A stretch of 64,000 nucleotides of DNA from Aquiflexum balticum DSM 16537 (GCF_900176595.1 NZ_LT838813.1:3676001-3740000), one strand, 5' to 3'. Shown: positions 53,805-62,325, numbered from the stretch's first letter. The notes: generated by a model from the sequence alone, not told the origin. Program-made: numbers and translations.

Positions 53805-54590
53805 TTACAAATACCTTAAAAAAGACTCCGGATTATTCAAAAAGTTTTTCATGATCGTGAAATGTTCTGTTTCATCAAATCTCACTTTTTGTATAGTTTC
53901 CGAAAATTGAAAAATGGTGGCATTCGGCAAAGTCATCAAAATAGGGGAGTGGGTAGCAATGATAAACTGACAAGCATTATTTTCAGCCAGATTTTTGATC
54001 AAGGAAAAAAGAGCCAATTGCCGTTGTGGTGAAAGCGCCGCTTCAGGTTCATCAATCAGGTAAATACCTTCGGGTTGTAACCTACCTTGCAAAACCTTTA
54101 AAAAACCTTCACCATGGGACACTTTCGTCAAATCCCCATATTTTCTCAATAAGGCTTCTTTTTGACCATAAACCGCCCCAACAGCCAATTTCAATCCTGT
54201 TCCACTCAGCCTTTTTTCAAAGTCCACAATATCTCCTTTGAGTTCCCGGTCAAGGTTTTTCAACCTTTTGACAAAACCAAAATAATCCTCCGCCCTGAAG
54301 AAGAAGCCTCTATAAGCTTTGTTGGTCCATCTGGTCTTGATGCTTTCCCCAAATTCCTTGATTTCATTCAGCGTTTCATCTGACTCCAAATCACTGCTTC
54401 CAATGGCAGGGAGATTTAGCTTGATGGCCAAGGCTTTCAGCAAGGTGGATTTGCCCGAACCATTTTCTCCAACAAAGACCGTAATTGGACTTTCAAACCT
54501 TAAACCATGGAAATTCTCGAACGCAGGTAAGGAAAACGGGAATTTGTCTTTGCTGCCGGAGGGAATGGATATGTCGTGGAGGTAGGACAC
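53805..54590 (-). CDS. AAA family ATPase (SMC/ABC-like, predicted ATPase COG3910 type)
   Basis: 261 residues. Walker A GENGSGKST at 41-49, signature-like KVSHGEGFLKVLQGRL, Walker B GIYLIDEPEAALSPQRQ, and the H-loop IATHSPILMTLPNA. There is no membrane segment and no nuclease domain. Proteins of this type are soluble ATPases of uncertain role, seen alone or with toxin-like partners; no partner is visible here. Its start codon lies 2 bp from a heptamer array. Confidence 0.9.
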   Translation of the reverse strand: MSYLHDISIPSGSKDKFPFSLPAFENFHGLRFESPITVFVGENGSGKSTLLKALAIKLNLPAIGSSDLESDETLNEIKEFGESIKTRWTNKAYRGFFFRAEDYFGFVKRLKNLDRELKGDIVDFEKRLSGTGLKLAVGAVYGQKEALLRKYGDLTKVSHGEGFLKVLQGRLQPEGIYLIDEPEAALSPQRQLALFSLIKNLAENNACQFIIATHSPILMTLPNATIFQFSETIQKVRFDETEHFTIMKNFLNNPESFLRYL

Positions 54591-54592
54591 AA

Positions 54593-54704
54593 TTTTAGAT
54601 TTTAGATTTTAGATTTGGGATTAGACATAAGATACAAGACACAAGACGTAAGACAAGTGATTTTAGAAACAAGAAACAAGAATCAAGAACCAAGAAACAA
54701 GGCC
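54593..54704. repeat. Sixteen-unit heptamer array
   Basis: A single phase runs through the whole stretch: TTTTAGA x3, TTTGGGA, TTAGACA, TAAGATA, CAAGACA, CAAGACG, TAAGACA, AGTGATT, TTAGAAA, CAAGAAA, CAAGAAT, CAAGAAC, CAAGAAA, CAAGGCC. The unit changes stepwise but the 7-bp phase is kept. It starts 2 bp upstream of the AAA ATPase start codon. Confidence 0.85.
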
Positions 54705-54790
54705 TATCCGGATGTAAATCGGGGAAACAAGAAGGGATTTCTGGATTCCGAAAGGCTCGTTTTGAATGACTATGCCTTTTCTGACTACTA

Positions 54791-54831
54791 ACCTGGTACC
54801 TGGTACTTGGTACTTTGTACTTTGTACTTAG
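54791..54831. repeat. Six-unit heptamer array ending at a stop codon
   Basis: ACCTGGT x2, ACTTGGT, ACTTTGT x2, ACTTAGT in phase. The last base of the array is adjacent to or overlaps the stop codon (54832-54834) of the TolB-like gene. The motif GGTACC/GTAC differs from the other arrays, but the period is the same. Confidence 0.8.
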
Positions 54832-55731
54832 TCAATCTTCAACCCTCTCCATCACCACCACCAATTTCTCCAATTCAGTAGAATAAGCCATTCTGCTGAT
54901 ATTTTTGTATCCTGGAAAATTAATCTCACCTGCTTTGCGCCAAGTGTTTTCATTTGCTTTTTTGATGTAAAGTTCATTGTCTTTGGCCATCAGGATCAGA
55001 TTTTTATTGAGCCATATCAAATCCTCCGCTCCAGGAATGGTCAAACCATACTCTTGGTACTGCCTGTTTTCAAGGTCAAAACCCTTGATGGCAAAAGCTT
55101 TTTCCCCTGCGATTTCTTTGAAATCATTTTTGTCCACATAGGTGATGATGCTGGTTTTCGGTCTTTTTTTGATAGCCCTTCCTACATTTTCACTGATGGT
55201 TAGAACATCAGATTTGCTGTAAGGGTAAACCAAAGTATTGGGTTGGCCAAGCACAAACATTGCGGCTTTGTTATCATACCAATCATAATACCCAACCGGT
55301 GCGATATCATCATACAATAATTCAGGTTCTCCAAAGTTGGTAGGATAAAGCCAAAGCCTTTGTTTGCCATCTTCTTCTACCGTCACAGCAGAAACATAAA
55401 GCCCGCAATCTGTAAGAGAAGGGGAGAATTCATTAAGATCAGCGGTTTTGGTCAGGTTGGTGAATTTTCCGGACTCAAAATTATAAATGATGATATCATG
55501 GTTTCCTTTTTCATCCGCAGCGGAAAATGCCATTTGAATATCATTGATAAATGCAGGTTGATTGTCATATAGGGGCCTGTCTGTAATCAGGAATTCAGAA
55601 CCTGCTGTGATAGTCAATTTACTGCCAGTGACTTTTACATCCACAGCTATCAAATCCGAGGAGATCTGAGTAAAAGCCATAATTGGTAAACAGGAAAAGG
55701 CTATAGCAATCAGTGATTTAATGGGTTTCAT
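54832..55731 (-). CDS. Exported beta-propeller (TolB/PD40-like) protein
   Basis: 299 residues with a signal peptide (MKPIKSLIAIAFSCLPIMAF). PD40-like strands: NDIQMAFSAADEKGNHDIIIYN, SPSLTDCGLYVSAVTVEEDG, APVGYYDWYDNKAAMFVLGQ. It is probably a periplasmic WD40-like propeller. No enzymatic motif is seen; a role in sensing or complex assembly is possible but not shown. It is flanked downstream by the heptamer-rich region. Confidence 0.8.
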   Translation of the reverse strand: MKPIKSLIAIAFSCLPIMAFTQISSDLIAVDVKVTGSKLTITAGSEFLITDRPLYDNQPAFINDIQMAFSAADEKGNHDIIIYNFESGKFTNLTKTADLNEFSPSLTDCGLYVSAVTVEEDGKQRLWLYPTNFGEPELLYDDIAPVGYYDWYDNKAAMFVLGQPNTLVYPYSKSDVLTISENVGRAIKKRPKTSIITYVDKNDFKEIAGEKAFAIKGFDLENRQYQEYGLTIPGAEDLIWLNKNLILMAKDNELYIKKANENTWRKAGEINFPGYKNISRMAYSTELEKLVVVMERVED

Positions 55732-55783
55732 AAGTAATCATTTCAAATCAAAAACTAAATTACGAAATGAAGGTTAGAAAGGT

Positions 55784-56869
55784 GTGGAAAAATTGAGTTT
55801 ATATACCGACAAGAATTTTAACAGCCTGAGAAATAGGGGGGATGAATTGGCCGATGAGGCGGTAAAAGCCCTGCTCAACAGGCCCGATTTATGTATTGCC
55901 ATCAACAGTTGGATAAATTTGCCGGAAGAAAATGAGTTGATGCAATTTCCTGAACCAGTTCAGATTTTTTTCCAGGCATTTTTTCATAAACCTGAATTTA
56001 TCCATCCCAACAAAGTAAAGATTGTGCAAGGCTTTTTTGACAAAGAATCAAATCTGTATTTGGCCTTATTGGGTTTTTATTCATTGCCCTATTGCTATGC
56101 TTTCGCAGATGGTGCCCAGGTTTTGATCCGATCCAAAAGAATTATTGAGGATATCGGAAGAAGACTTTCGGAGACAGTCCTTTTTTTATTGGATAGCTAT
56201 AGACCGGGAACATTTGTTGGCAATGATCAGGCCTTATTGACCATTGCCAAGGTACGTTTGATTCATGCTTTTAGCAGGTACTTTGTCAGTCATTATGCTA
56301 AAGATTGGCAGCCTGAATGGGGAACACCCATCAATCAGGAAGACTTAATAGGGACCAACCTAGCGTTTAGCCTGATCGTCATGCGCGGGATGGAAAAACT
56401 GGGTAAATTTCCGGGAACTGAGGTGCATGAAGCTGTTTTGCATTATTGGAAAATCATTGGTCATTATTTAGGACTTGATACAGCCTATTGGCCTGAAACA
56501 GCCAAGGAAGCATATGAATTGGAAAAATTGATCCGGAAAAGAAACTTAAAAGCATCAGTCGCAGGTGAAACCCTGACTCGCTCCTTGTTGGGATTTTTTG
56601 AAAAGAACATACCCGATCAAAATCTGACGGCTTTTTCTGAAACCATGGTCGCTTATTTTTTGGGCAAAGAAGCTGCACAGGCTGTTGGTATTTCCCAAAG
56701 GGTAAAATTACCCAAAGGACTTTACGGTTTGATTTTGGATTTGAGTTTTGTGCAGCAAGGCGGTTTGAAATCCAACTATCAGAAAACCCGGCAACAGTTT
56801 TTAGCCCAGAGTAAAGGTCGGTTTGGGGAGGAACTTACCTTGAATATTCCAGTTATACCCCGTTCATAA
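55784..56869 (+). CDS. MpaB-type oxygenase domain protein (DUF2236)
   Basis: 361 residues from a GTG start (the frame has no closer ATG that keeps the conserved N-terminus). Conserved blocks: ALLGFYSLPYCYAFADGAQVLIRS, RRLSETVLFLLDSYRPGTF, ALLTIAKVRLIHAFSRYFV and GTPINQEDLIGTNLAFSLIV. These match the rubber oxygenase/MpaB family, whose members use heme, with conserved Arg and His residues (KVRLIH). No signal peptide. The substrate is unknown. Confidence 0.88.
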   Translation: MEKLSLYTDKNFNSLRNRGDELADEAVKALLNRPDLCIAINSWINLPEENELMQFPEPVQIFFQAFFHKPEFIHPNKVKIVQGFFDKESNLYLALLGFYSLPYCYAFADGAQVLIRSKRIIEDIGRRLSETVLFLLDSYRPGTFVGNDQALLTIAKVRLIHAFSRYFVSHYAKDWQPEWGTPINQEDLIGTNLAFSLIVMRGMEKLGKFPGTEVHEAVLHYWKIIGHYLGLDTAYWPETAKEAYELEKLIRKRNLKASVAGETLTRSLLGFFEKNIPDQNLTAFSETMVAYFLGKEAAQAVGISQRVKLPKGLYGLILDLSFVQQGGLKSNYQKTRQQFLAQSKGRFGEELTLNIPVIPRS

Positions 56870-56979
56870 TCGTACACTTTTTGTCCGTGTTCGGGTCAAG
56901 CCTGATTACATAAAACGTTAATTAAGGTTAAAAACGATGTTTTTGCCTTGTGGCATCCTTTTCGTACTTTACTGATCAA

Positions 56980-57285
56980 ATGAAAAAAATCGGTAACATA
57001 TTCCAACGCTTACCCTTGGAACTGATCTTTTGGATAGGAGCCCTGATAGGGATACTTTTCATAGATCCTTATGGTGCCCAACACTTCACCCTTTGCCCTT
57101 TGGATAATTTAGGATTCCATTGGTGTCCGGGATGTGGATTGGGAAGGGCCATGAGTCTGTTGACCAAAGGGGACATCAAAGCATCATGGTCCATGCATCC
57201 GCTGGCGATGTTTGCTTTCGCTGCAATCGGTTACCGCATTTTCGAATTGATCAGAAACTTAAAAACTACTAATCACTATGGCTAA
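56980..57285 (+). CDS. DUF2752 membrane protein
   Basis: About 101 residues from the ATG at 56980; a GTG at 56950 is also in frame but lies before the conserved part. Two membrane segments surround the family motif FTLCPLDNLGFHWCPGCGLGRAM, with three cysteines (one single, then CPGC), and SMHPLAMFAFAAIGYR is also typical. Function unknown. It overlaps the TM2 gene by 8 bp, so the two are probably one operon with the DUF4097 gene. Confidence 0.88.
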   Translation: MKKIGNIFQRLPLELIFWIGALIGILFIDPYGAQHFTLCPLDNLGFHWCPGCGLGRAMSLLTKGDIKASWSMHPLAMFAFAAIGYRIFELIRNLKTTNHYG

Positions 57286-57667
57286 TGTATTGAGACATCT
57301 TCCTGAATTGGAAGGAATGGAATTGGGTTACATCCAGGGAATTTTGAAAAATATGGATGACGACCAGGCAAATTTGTTTGCACAGGTTTACCGTGCAAGA
57401 AGAAAAGACAACCAAATGATTTTGATTCTTTGTTTGTTGGGTTTCTTTGGATTTGCCGGACTGCACAGGTTTATCCTCGGACAGATCGGATTGGGTATCC
57501 TTTATTTATTGACCGTTGGTCTTTGTTTTATAGGTACCATTGTCGATTTGGTCAATTACAAAAGTCTAGCTTACGAATACAATATCAGGATTGCACATGA
57601 AACTTTGAACATGATGTCCAATGGCGGAAGTTATATGCCTAATGCAAATACCAATGACAATGCTTAA
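57278..57667 (+). CDS. TM2 domain-containing membrane protein
   Basis: 129 residues. A cytosolic helical N-terminus (HLPELEGMELGYIQGILKNM) is followed by the TM2 pair of membrane helices: LLGFFGFAGLHRFILGQIGLGILYLLT and GLCFIGTIVDLVNY, with the conserved GLHRFILG motif. The role of the family is not defined. Its 3' end overlaps the start of the next gene by 8 bp. Confidence 0.93.
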   Translation: MANVLRHLPELEGMELGYIQGILKNMDDDQANLFAQVYRARRKDNQMILILCLLGFFGFAGLHRFILGQIGLGILYLLTVGLCFIGTIVDLVNYKSLAYEYNIRIAHETLNMMSNGGSYMPNANTNDNA

Positions 57668-58604
57668 GGCTGTGCAAAAGTTTGGATGGATTTTGGTAAG
57701 CGGTTTTCTCTTGGCCTCCTGCTTTGCGCCGGAGAAAACCGTCACCAAGGACTATGAAGAAACCTTTGCTGATATCAAAGAAATAGAATTGGATGGCAGG
57801 TTTCTGGAAGTAACTTATGAGGGCAGGAGCGGAGATGCGGAAGTTTATCTCGATGCCTATCTCGAAGCACCGGAAAGTAGTGCCATGGAAGTCAGGTACC
57901 GTAAATCCGGCTCCAAACTCAAGATTGAAGTGGTGGGGGAAAGTATGGACGGATGGAATTTTGGCAACCAACACAAAGGATATATCAGCCTGACCGGACC
58001 TGAGGATATCAAACTCAACCTGAATAACAACTCCGGTTCCCTTGAAGTGATGAATGTAACCCATCGGGTCATCGACCTGAAGGTAAATTCAGGAAGCATC
58101 AAAGCAATCGGTTTGGAAGTGGCTGATATCAACCTGACTGCATCCTCAGGAAGTATTAAAGGCGAAGGATTGACCGGGGATGTGAGAGCCCAGGTGAATT
58201 CGGGAAATATTTCCCTGATCGATGTGGAAGGAGATGTGGAATCCAAGACCTCTTCCGGAAGCCTAAAACTGGAAGATATTCAGGGTCTGGTCACCGCCAA
58301 AGCCAACTCCGGTTCCATGAAATTTATCAATGTAAAAGAACTCGGAGAACTGACAGTAACCTCAGGCAGTATCAGGGCTGAAAGTTCCGGTTTGGGAGAA
58401 AACAGCACCTTCAACGCCAACTCCGGCAGCATCACCATCCAAACCAACTCCAACCTTGAAGATTTCAACTTTGACCTCAGCGCCAATAGTGGCAGTGTCA
58501 AAGTAGGAGATGATTCTTCAGGGAAGAAATTGAATATTGATAATGGATCTTCCAATACCGTAAGAGGGAAGGTGAGTAGTGGGAGTATAAGGATTTGGAA
58601 TTAG
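57660..58604 (+). CDS. DUF4097-type beta-repeat lipoprotein
   Basis: About 314 residues from MLKAVQKFGWILVSGFLLASC, a lipoprotein signal with the Cys at about 21; an ATG two codons earlier is equally possible. The mature part is a long beta-helix with a repeated SGSIKAxxLxV-like pattern (NNSGSLEVMNVTHRVIDLKVNSGSIKAIG and similar). Such proteins probably sit in the periplasm or outer membrane; similar domains occur in LiaI/LiaX and anti-sigma contexts. It is the third gene of the DUF2752-TM2 operon. Confidence 0.85.
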   Translation: MLKAVQKFGWILVSGFLLASCFAPEKTVTKDYEETFADIKEIELDGRFLEVTYEGRSGDAEVYLDAYLEAPESSAMEVRYRKSGSKLKIEVVGESMDGWNFGNQHKGYISLTGPEDIKLNLNNNSGSLEVMNVTHRVIDLKVNSGSIKAIGLEVADINLTASSGSIKGEGLTGDVRAQVNSGNISLIDVEGDVESKTSSGSLKLEDIQGLVTAKANSGSMKFINVKELGELTVTSGSIRAESSGLGENSTFNANSGSITIQTNSNLEDFNFDLSANSGSVKVGDDSSGKKLNIDNGSSNTVRGKVSSGSIRIWN

Positions 58605-58643
58605 GGGGGAGAGAAATGGAAAATTTTAAAATTGAAAAAAAAT

Positions 58644-58660
58644 GTCCGCCGTGGTGGATT
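58644..58660. repeat. GC-rich palindromic repeat, copy 1
   Basis: GTCCGCCGTGGTGGATT can form a hairpin (CCGCC/GGTGG). It is an inverted near-copy of the repeat at 62058-62073; the two face each other around the amidase/DUF2589 genes. Confidence 0.65.
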
Positions 58661-58681
58661 GGAAGATTTGGGGGATTGATA

Positions 58682-58723
58682 ATTCGAAATTGAAGATTCG
58701 ATGTTAGGTATTCGATATTATAG
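58682..58723. repeat. Six-unit heptamer array
   Basis: ATTCGAA, ATTGAAG, ATTCGAT, GTTAGGT, ATTCGAT, ATTATAG in one phase, with more diverged units on both sides. It is 19 bp beyond the end of the amidase gene. Confidence 0.7.
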
Positions 58724-58742
58724 ATAGGGAAATTGTATTCAT

Positions 58743-60041
58743 TCAAACATTTATCAACGAATAAGTAAAATTCTTCCTCCACTCCAGATTGCTCTTGGTA
58801 CACATATCCATAAACTCCTTAAAATCTTGAGGGTTGGCAAATACCTGACATCCTGCAGACCAAGCGTCGACCTGTTGAGATTCCCGATGTTCGTTGGCCC
58901 TGTGGATATTGATGCCAAAAATTCCTGTAAATTCCCTTCCGTTATCAAAGTCAAGGATATTGTCCCAGTTATTGTCTCTGATTACAGTCACAGGATTGGC
59001 CTGAACCAATGCCCTGTATTGTTTTTTATGATAGCCGATTATGTGGGAGTCTTTATATTGCCCTTTTTTGAGGATGGCTGTACCGTTTGAATTTCCTTTT
59101 TTATTTAGATTCAGAAGTGGACCTGTCCCTGGATCGGTGGTGATTTTGTACTTTTTGATATGCCAAGTGCCATTGAATTTCCAGAACACAACCAAAGAGT
59201 CATCAAATTTATTAGGGATATGATTGGGTGTCCTCAATCCCAAAATATTGAGATTATAATCCTTGCTGTCATCATAGTTGATGGAATACCCTTCTTTCTC
59301 CATCATCCGTATATAGGTGGATATTTCTGAGGAAACTTCTTGGGAAATAGGTGCTTCCGGACTTGGTTGAATCTGAACATCAGGTGGTTTGGTTGTGGCT
59401 TCTGAAGTCAGTTGGGGGTTGATTTTTTTAAGTTCAGGTGGAGAAAGGTGGTTTATTTTGGAAAATAATTCAGAAAGCCTATAGATTTTTCCCGTAGGAT
59501 TGGGATAATATTTTGCAAAGTTGAATGGTTTATTGGATGGCTGTTTCTTCTCTTTCAGACTTAGCCTGATTTTATCCATATCCAAACAGGGACATTGTTT
59601 GGAGGCATATCCAGAAAATTCAGAATGCCCAAAGACATTTTCAGGCTCAATGCTCAATTCCCTCATCAACCATTTCGTCAAGGTATTCAATGACTTCCAT
59701 TGTAAATCTGTTGGCTTCTCTGTTCGGAAATCTCCTGTGAGGCAAATACCCACCGAAAATCTGTTGCTATTACCAACATGGTAAGTTGATTTTTCAATTT
59801 CATTGCACCACTTCATTATCCCATCCTTTTCAATCACAAAATGGTAACCCAATCCTGGCCAATTGTTAGTGGCTACATGATATCTTGCAAAAGCTTCCGC
59901 ACTACCTGATTTTGTCAGGCTATGGTGGATGGCAATATAGGTAACTGATTTGATGGGTCTGTAACCATATTCCTTGGAATGATGCTTTTTAAGCAACATC
60001 CTGACATCTTTCATTCCAGGTATTTCTAAAGGATCTACCAT
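58743..60041 (-). CDS. Two-domain peptidoglycan enzyme: N-acetylmuramoyl-L-alanine amidase plus L,D-transpeptidase-like C-terminus
   Basis: 432 residues without a signal peptide. N-terminal amidase_2/PGRP domain (about 33-160): TYIAIHHSLTKSGSAEAFAR with the first zinc His (39/40), YHFVIEKDG, and GHSEFSGYASKQCPC with His139 and Cys150/152 as the other ligands. A linker of about 80 residues rich in Pro, Ser and Gln follows. The C-terminal part (about 245-432) contains IFGINIHRAN ... DAWSAGCQVF, where His380, Ser395 and Cys398 fit the H-x14-S-x-G-C pattern of YkuD-type enzymes. It would cleave the muramyl-peptide link and act on peptide stems; export is unexplained. It is the last gene of the DUF2589 module, overlapping the 60035 gene by 7 bp. 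Confidence 0.85.
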   Translation of the reverse strand: MVDPLEIPGMKDVRMLLKKHHSKEYGYRPIKSVTYIAIHHSLTKSGSAEAFARYHVATNNWPGLGYHFVIEKDGIMKWCNEIEKSTYHVGNSNRFSVGICLTGDFRTEKPTDLQWKSLNTLTKWLMRELSIEPENVFGHSEFSGYASKQCPCLDMDKIRLSLKEKKQPSNKPFNFAKYYPNPTGKIYRLSELFSKINHLSPPELKKINPQLTSEATTKPPDVQIQPSPEAPISQEVSSEISTYIRMMEKEGYSINYDDSKDYNLNILGLRTPNHIPNKFDDSLVVFWKFNGTWHIKKYKITTDPGTGPLLNLNKKGNSNGTAILKKGQYKDSHIIGYHKKQYRALVQANPVTVIRDNNWDNILDFDNGREFTGIFGINIHRANEHRESQQVDAWSAGCQVFANPQDFKEFMDMCTKSNLEWRKNFTYSLINV

Positions 60042-60472
60042 GTTTCTTGGAATTTGACCTTGTAACTGATTTTGCCCTCAAATTTTGAAAATGTGACCAG
60101 CAATCTTCTGGCGTTTTTCTCATTTGGAGTGCAAACTAAATAGAGTTGGTTTTCATATTTGGCCGGATATTTTGCCTGAAGTAGTAACTGAATAGCTACA
60201 GGAATCCTTACCCATATAGAATTGGAAATGGGTTTTAGAAACATTTCAATTTCCAAGTTTGACCAATCCAAAAACCTGTCCTGATACCAGCCTTTAGTAA
60301 TATCCTTGTCCACAAAAGTCGGAATCTGATAATGGTTTAAATCCGCTTTTACCTGCTCCACAAAGTCAAACCAATAGGTGGATTGGAGTTCCCGGGAGGA
60401 AATATCCATTTCCAAAATTTCCCTTTCAATGGTTTTTACCCATCCCACTATGGTATCAACTTGCTTGGACAC
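60035..60472 (-). CDS. Unknown protein of the DUF2589/amidase module
   Basis: 145 residues, no signal peptide and no membrane segment. A helical N-terminal half (IVGWVKTIEREILEMDISSR, WFDFVEQVKADLNHY) is followed by a mixed part (YLVCTPNEKNARRLLVTFSK). No family recognised. It is locked between the DUF2589 gene (2-bp gap) and the amidase gene (7-bp overlap), so it is surely part of the same transcript. Confidence 0.75.
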   Translation of the reverse strand: MSKQVDTIVGWVKTIEREILEMDISSRELQSTYWFDFVEQVKADLNHYQIPTFVDKDITKGWYQDRFLDWSNLEIEMFLKPISNSIWVRIPVAIQLLLQAKYPAKYENQLYLVCTPNEKNARRLLVTFSKFEGKISYKVKFQETW

Positions 60473-60474
60473 AA

Positions 60475-61053
60475 CTACCCTCCTTGCTCTGCTCCTTCCA
60501 AATCACTATCTATCCCCTGGACCATCCAATTGATTACTTTTTCCAGACCCTGTGGCAAGCCTGTCTCACTGACATGCAATTTGATGAGCAATTTCCCACT
60601 TTTATTGATGGTGTTTTCTTGGGACTGAGAACTGGAAACAGAACCGCTTAGTCCGATATCAATAAATTTAGCGAGAAATGGAGAACCTCCAATTTTGAAA
60701 TCTCCTCGCTTCTCTTTCTTTGATTTATCCTCGAAAATTTGAGAAATAGAATATTCAAACTCCACACTTAATGAATCAAAGTTGAGGTTAGGCACTTTTG
60801 TTAAAGCAAGATAAGGAACTAAAATTTCTTTGGTTTCATCACTTGTGGTGGTGTTTCCATTGTTATCTGTAGCTACCTTTTTAATTTTTCTTTCAAACTT
60901 TTGGTTACCCATACCTATCAACTCCCTGATAAATTCAATAGTAGTTATTGATGCCAATTTGTGGGCCTCTATGGTGCTCCTCAATGGAGCCGAAATAATA
61001 AAGTCCAATGGGACTTGTTTGAATTCAGCGGGGTCAAATGTAATTTCTGCCAT
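60475..61053 (-). CDS. DUF2589-like protein
   Basis: 192 residues. The N-terminal stretch VPLDFIISAPLRSTIEAHKLASITTIEFI matches the DUF2589 opening (a conserved LDFII..P...EA..LA motif), followed by a beta-rich part with VPYLALTKVPNLNFDSLSVEFEYSISQIF and a C-terminal PQGLEKVINWMVQ segment. No signal peptide. The family has no known function as far as I know. It has a paralogue, 61074-61874, directly upstream. Confidence 0.75.
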   Translation of the reverse strand: MAEITFDPAEFKQVPLDFIISAPLRSTIEAHKLASITTIEFIRELIGMGNQKFERKIKKVATDNNGNTTTSDETKEILVPYLALTKVPNLNFDSLSVEFEYSISQIFEDKSKKEKRGDFKIGGSPFLAKFIDIGLSGSVSSSQSQENTINKSGKLLIKLHVSETGLPQGLEKVINWMVQGIDSDLEGAEQGG

Positions 61054-61073
61054 AATTTTTTAATGTTTTGGGA

Positions 61074-61874
61074 TTAAAGATCATTTTTAATTTTGGTGGA
61101 TTGTGTTAATGAAATAAGGAGGTTAGAAAGCCCTTGTGGTATTGGGGTGGATTCTACTTCTACTTTTATGCTGATTCCAGCACTCGTTTTTTTGGAATCC
61201 TCAGAACCTATTGTTCCCTTGATTCTTTTTGGGCCAATGAACATCCAGGGTCTTATAGAATCTCCTGATCTGCCAGGTTGCATTTGTTCGTAATTTTCAT
61301 ATTTGGAGTCCACAGACATAAAAAAATCGAAGGAAGCAGATTTGATTGCCAAGGGTTGAACAGGTACAAGGGCCAAAGCAGGAACTGAAATTTTATGTTC
61401 CACATTATTCCCATCAAAATACTTGAAATCCATGCTATACATTTCATCCAAAAAACCAGTATCGGCTTGATTTTTGACGAGTTTATCATATTCCTCTTTC
61501 TCATCGGAGGATAATTTTGGCTTGTTTTTAAGGAAATAGTACCGTTCCTTGGTTTTCAATATTTCTTCTCTATATTTTAAATCTTCCAGTTTTTCATCAA
61601 ATTCAATTTGTTCCTCACCTGCTTCCAGTTTTTGTCCGTGCACGTTTAATCCTTTTTCTTTGAATTCCATTAATCTTGCCTCTTCAATTTCCAGGTCCCG
61701 TTTTGAATACTTGTCCTTAAACCCAATTTGAAGGATAAAATTGAGCAAGGCTCTTCCTGCCTGTATCTGAACTTCAAACAGGCTATTGATGGGTGCCAGG
61801 AGGGCCGCTGAAAGGGTTAATTTATCATCAATTGCATTATTGGAAATAGTTTTCTTGTCTTGTCCTGCTGCCAT
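61074..61874 (-). CDS. DUF2589-like protein, longer paralogue with coiled-coil insert
   Basis: 266 residues. The N-terminal hydrophobic stretch LSAALLAPINSLFEVQIQAGRALLNFILQIGF is followed by a long charged coiled-coil insert (about 55-130: KRDLEIEEARLMEFKEKGLN, EKLEDLKYREEILKTKERYY), then the same beta/C-terminal part as its neighbour: VPALALVPVQPLAIKSASFDFF ... PIPQGLSNLLISLTQ. The shared tail (ALxxVPxL and PQGLxxLI) makes paralogy with 60475-61053 clear. It is the first gene of the module. Confidence 0.75.
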   Translation of the reverse strand: MAAGQDKKTISNNAIDDKLTLSAALLAPINSLFEVQIQAGRALLNFILQIGFKDKYSKRDLEIEEARLMEFKEKGLNVHGQKLEAGEEQIEFDEKLEDLKYREEILKTKERYYFLKNKPKLSSDEKEEYDKLVKNQADTGFLDEMYSMDFKYFDGNNVEHKISVPALALVPVQPLAIKSASFDFFMSVDSKYENYEQMQPGRSGDSIRPWMFIGPKRIKGTIGSEDSKKTSAGISIKVEVESTPIPQGLSNLLISLTQSTKIKNDL

Positions 61875-62057
61875 TTTTGTTGGTTATTAGGTTGTAATTG
61901 AGTTTTTGGTTGGTAAGAATTTGTGTAATTCAGTAAAATTGAAATTAAGAAGAATCCCTAAAAGAATGCTGAATGCTTTTTGGCATATATTGATAAAACC
62001 ATGTTTCACTAGTAGCAATCCCATAAAAGAAAAATTAAAAATGAATAATTGGTGTGG

Positions 62058-62073
62058 TTCCGCCACGGCGGAC
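62058..62073. repeat. GC-rich palindromic repeat, copy 2
   Basis: TTCCGCCACGGCGGAC, a near-perfect palindrome (TCCGCC-AC-GGCGGA). It is an inverted counterpart (about 14 of 16 bases) of copy 1 at 58644-58660. Confidence 0.7.
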
Positions 62074-62325
62074 AAGTTTAATAGGCAGGGATTTGTGATT
62101 GTTTGGGGAATCACAAAAAACTACCTGAAATTTTATCCCACTCAGGATGGCATAAAATATCTGAGCTCAATGAAAATGTTTGGCTAATTCCTTGATTTCA
62201 AGACTTATAAATCTAAAAATTAATTATTGAATTCGGAATGTTTTTTCTTTAAATTTTTATGAATACTAGTATTGGGTAGGATAAGGGGAGAATGTGGTCA
62301 GGTTTGGAGGGAAATGGGGAGGGTT

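Noticed and set aside
61906-62187. 93-codon plus-strand ORF upstream of the DUF2589 module
   Set aside because: No family features, crosses a dispersed palindrome, and no ribosome site; most likely non-coding.
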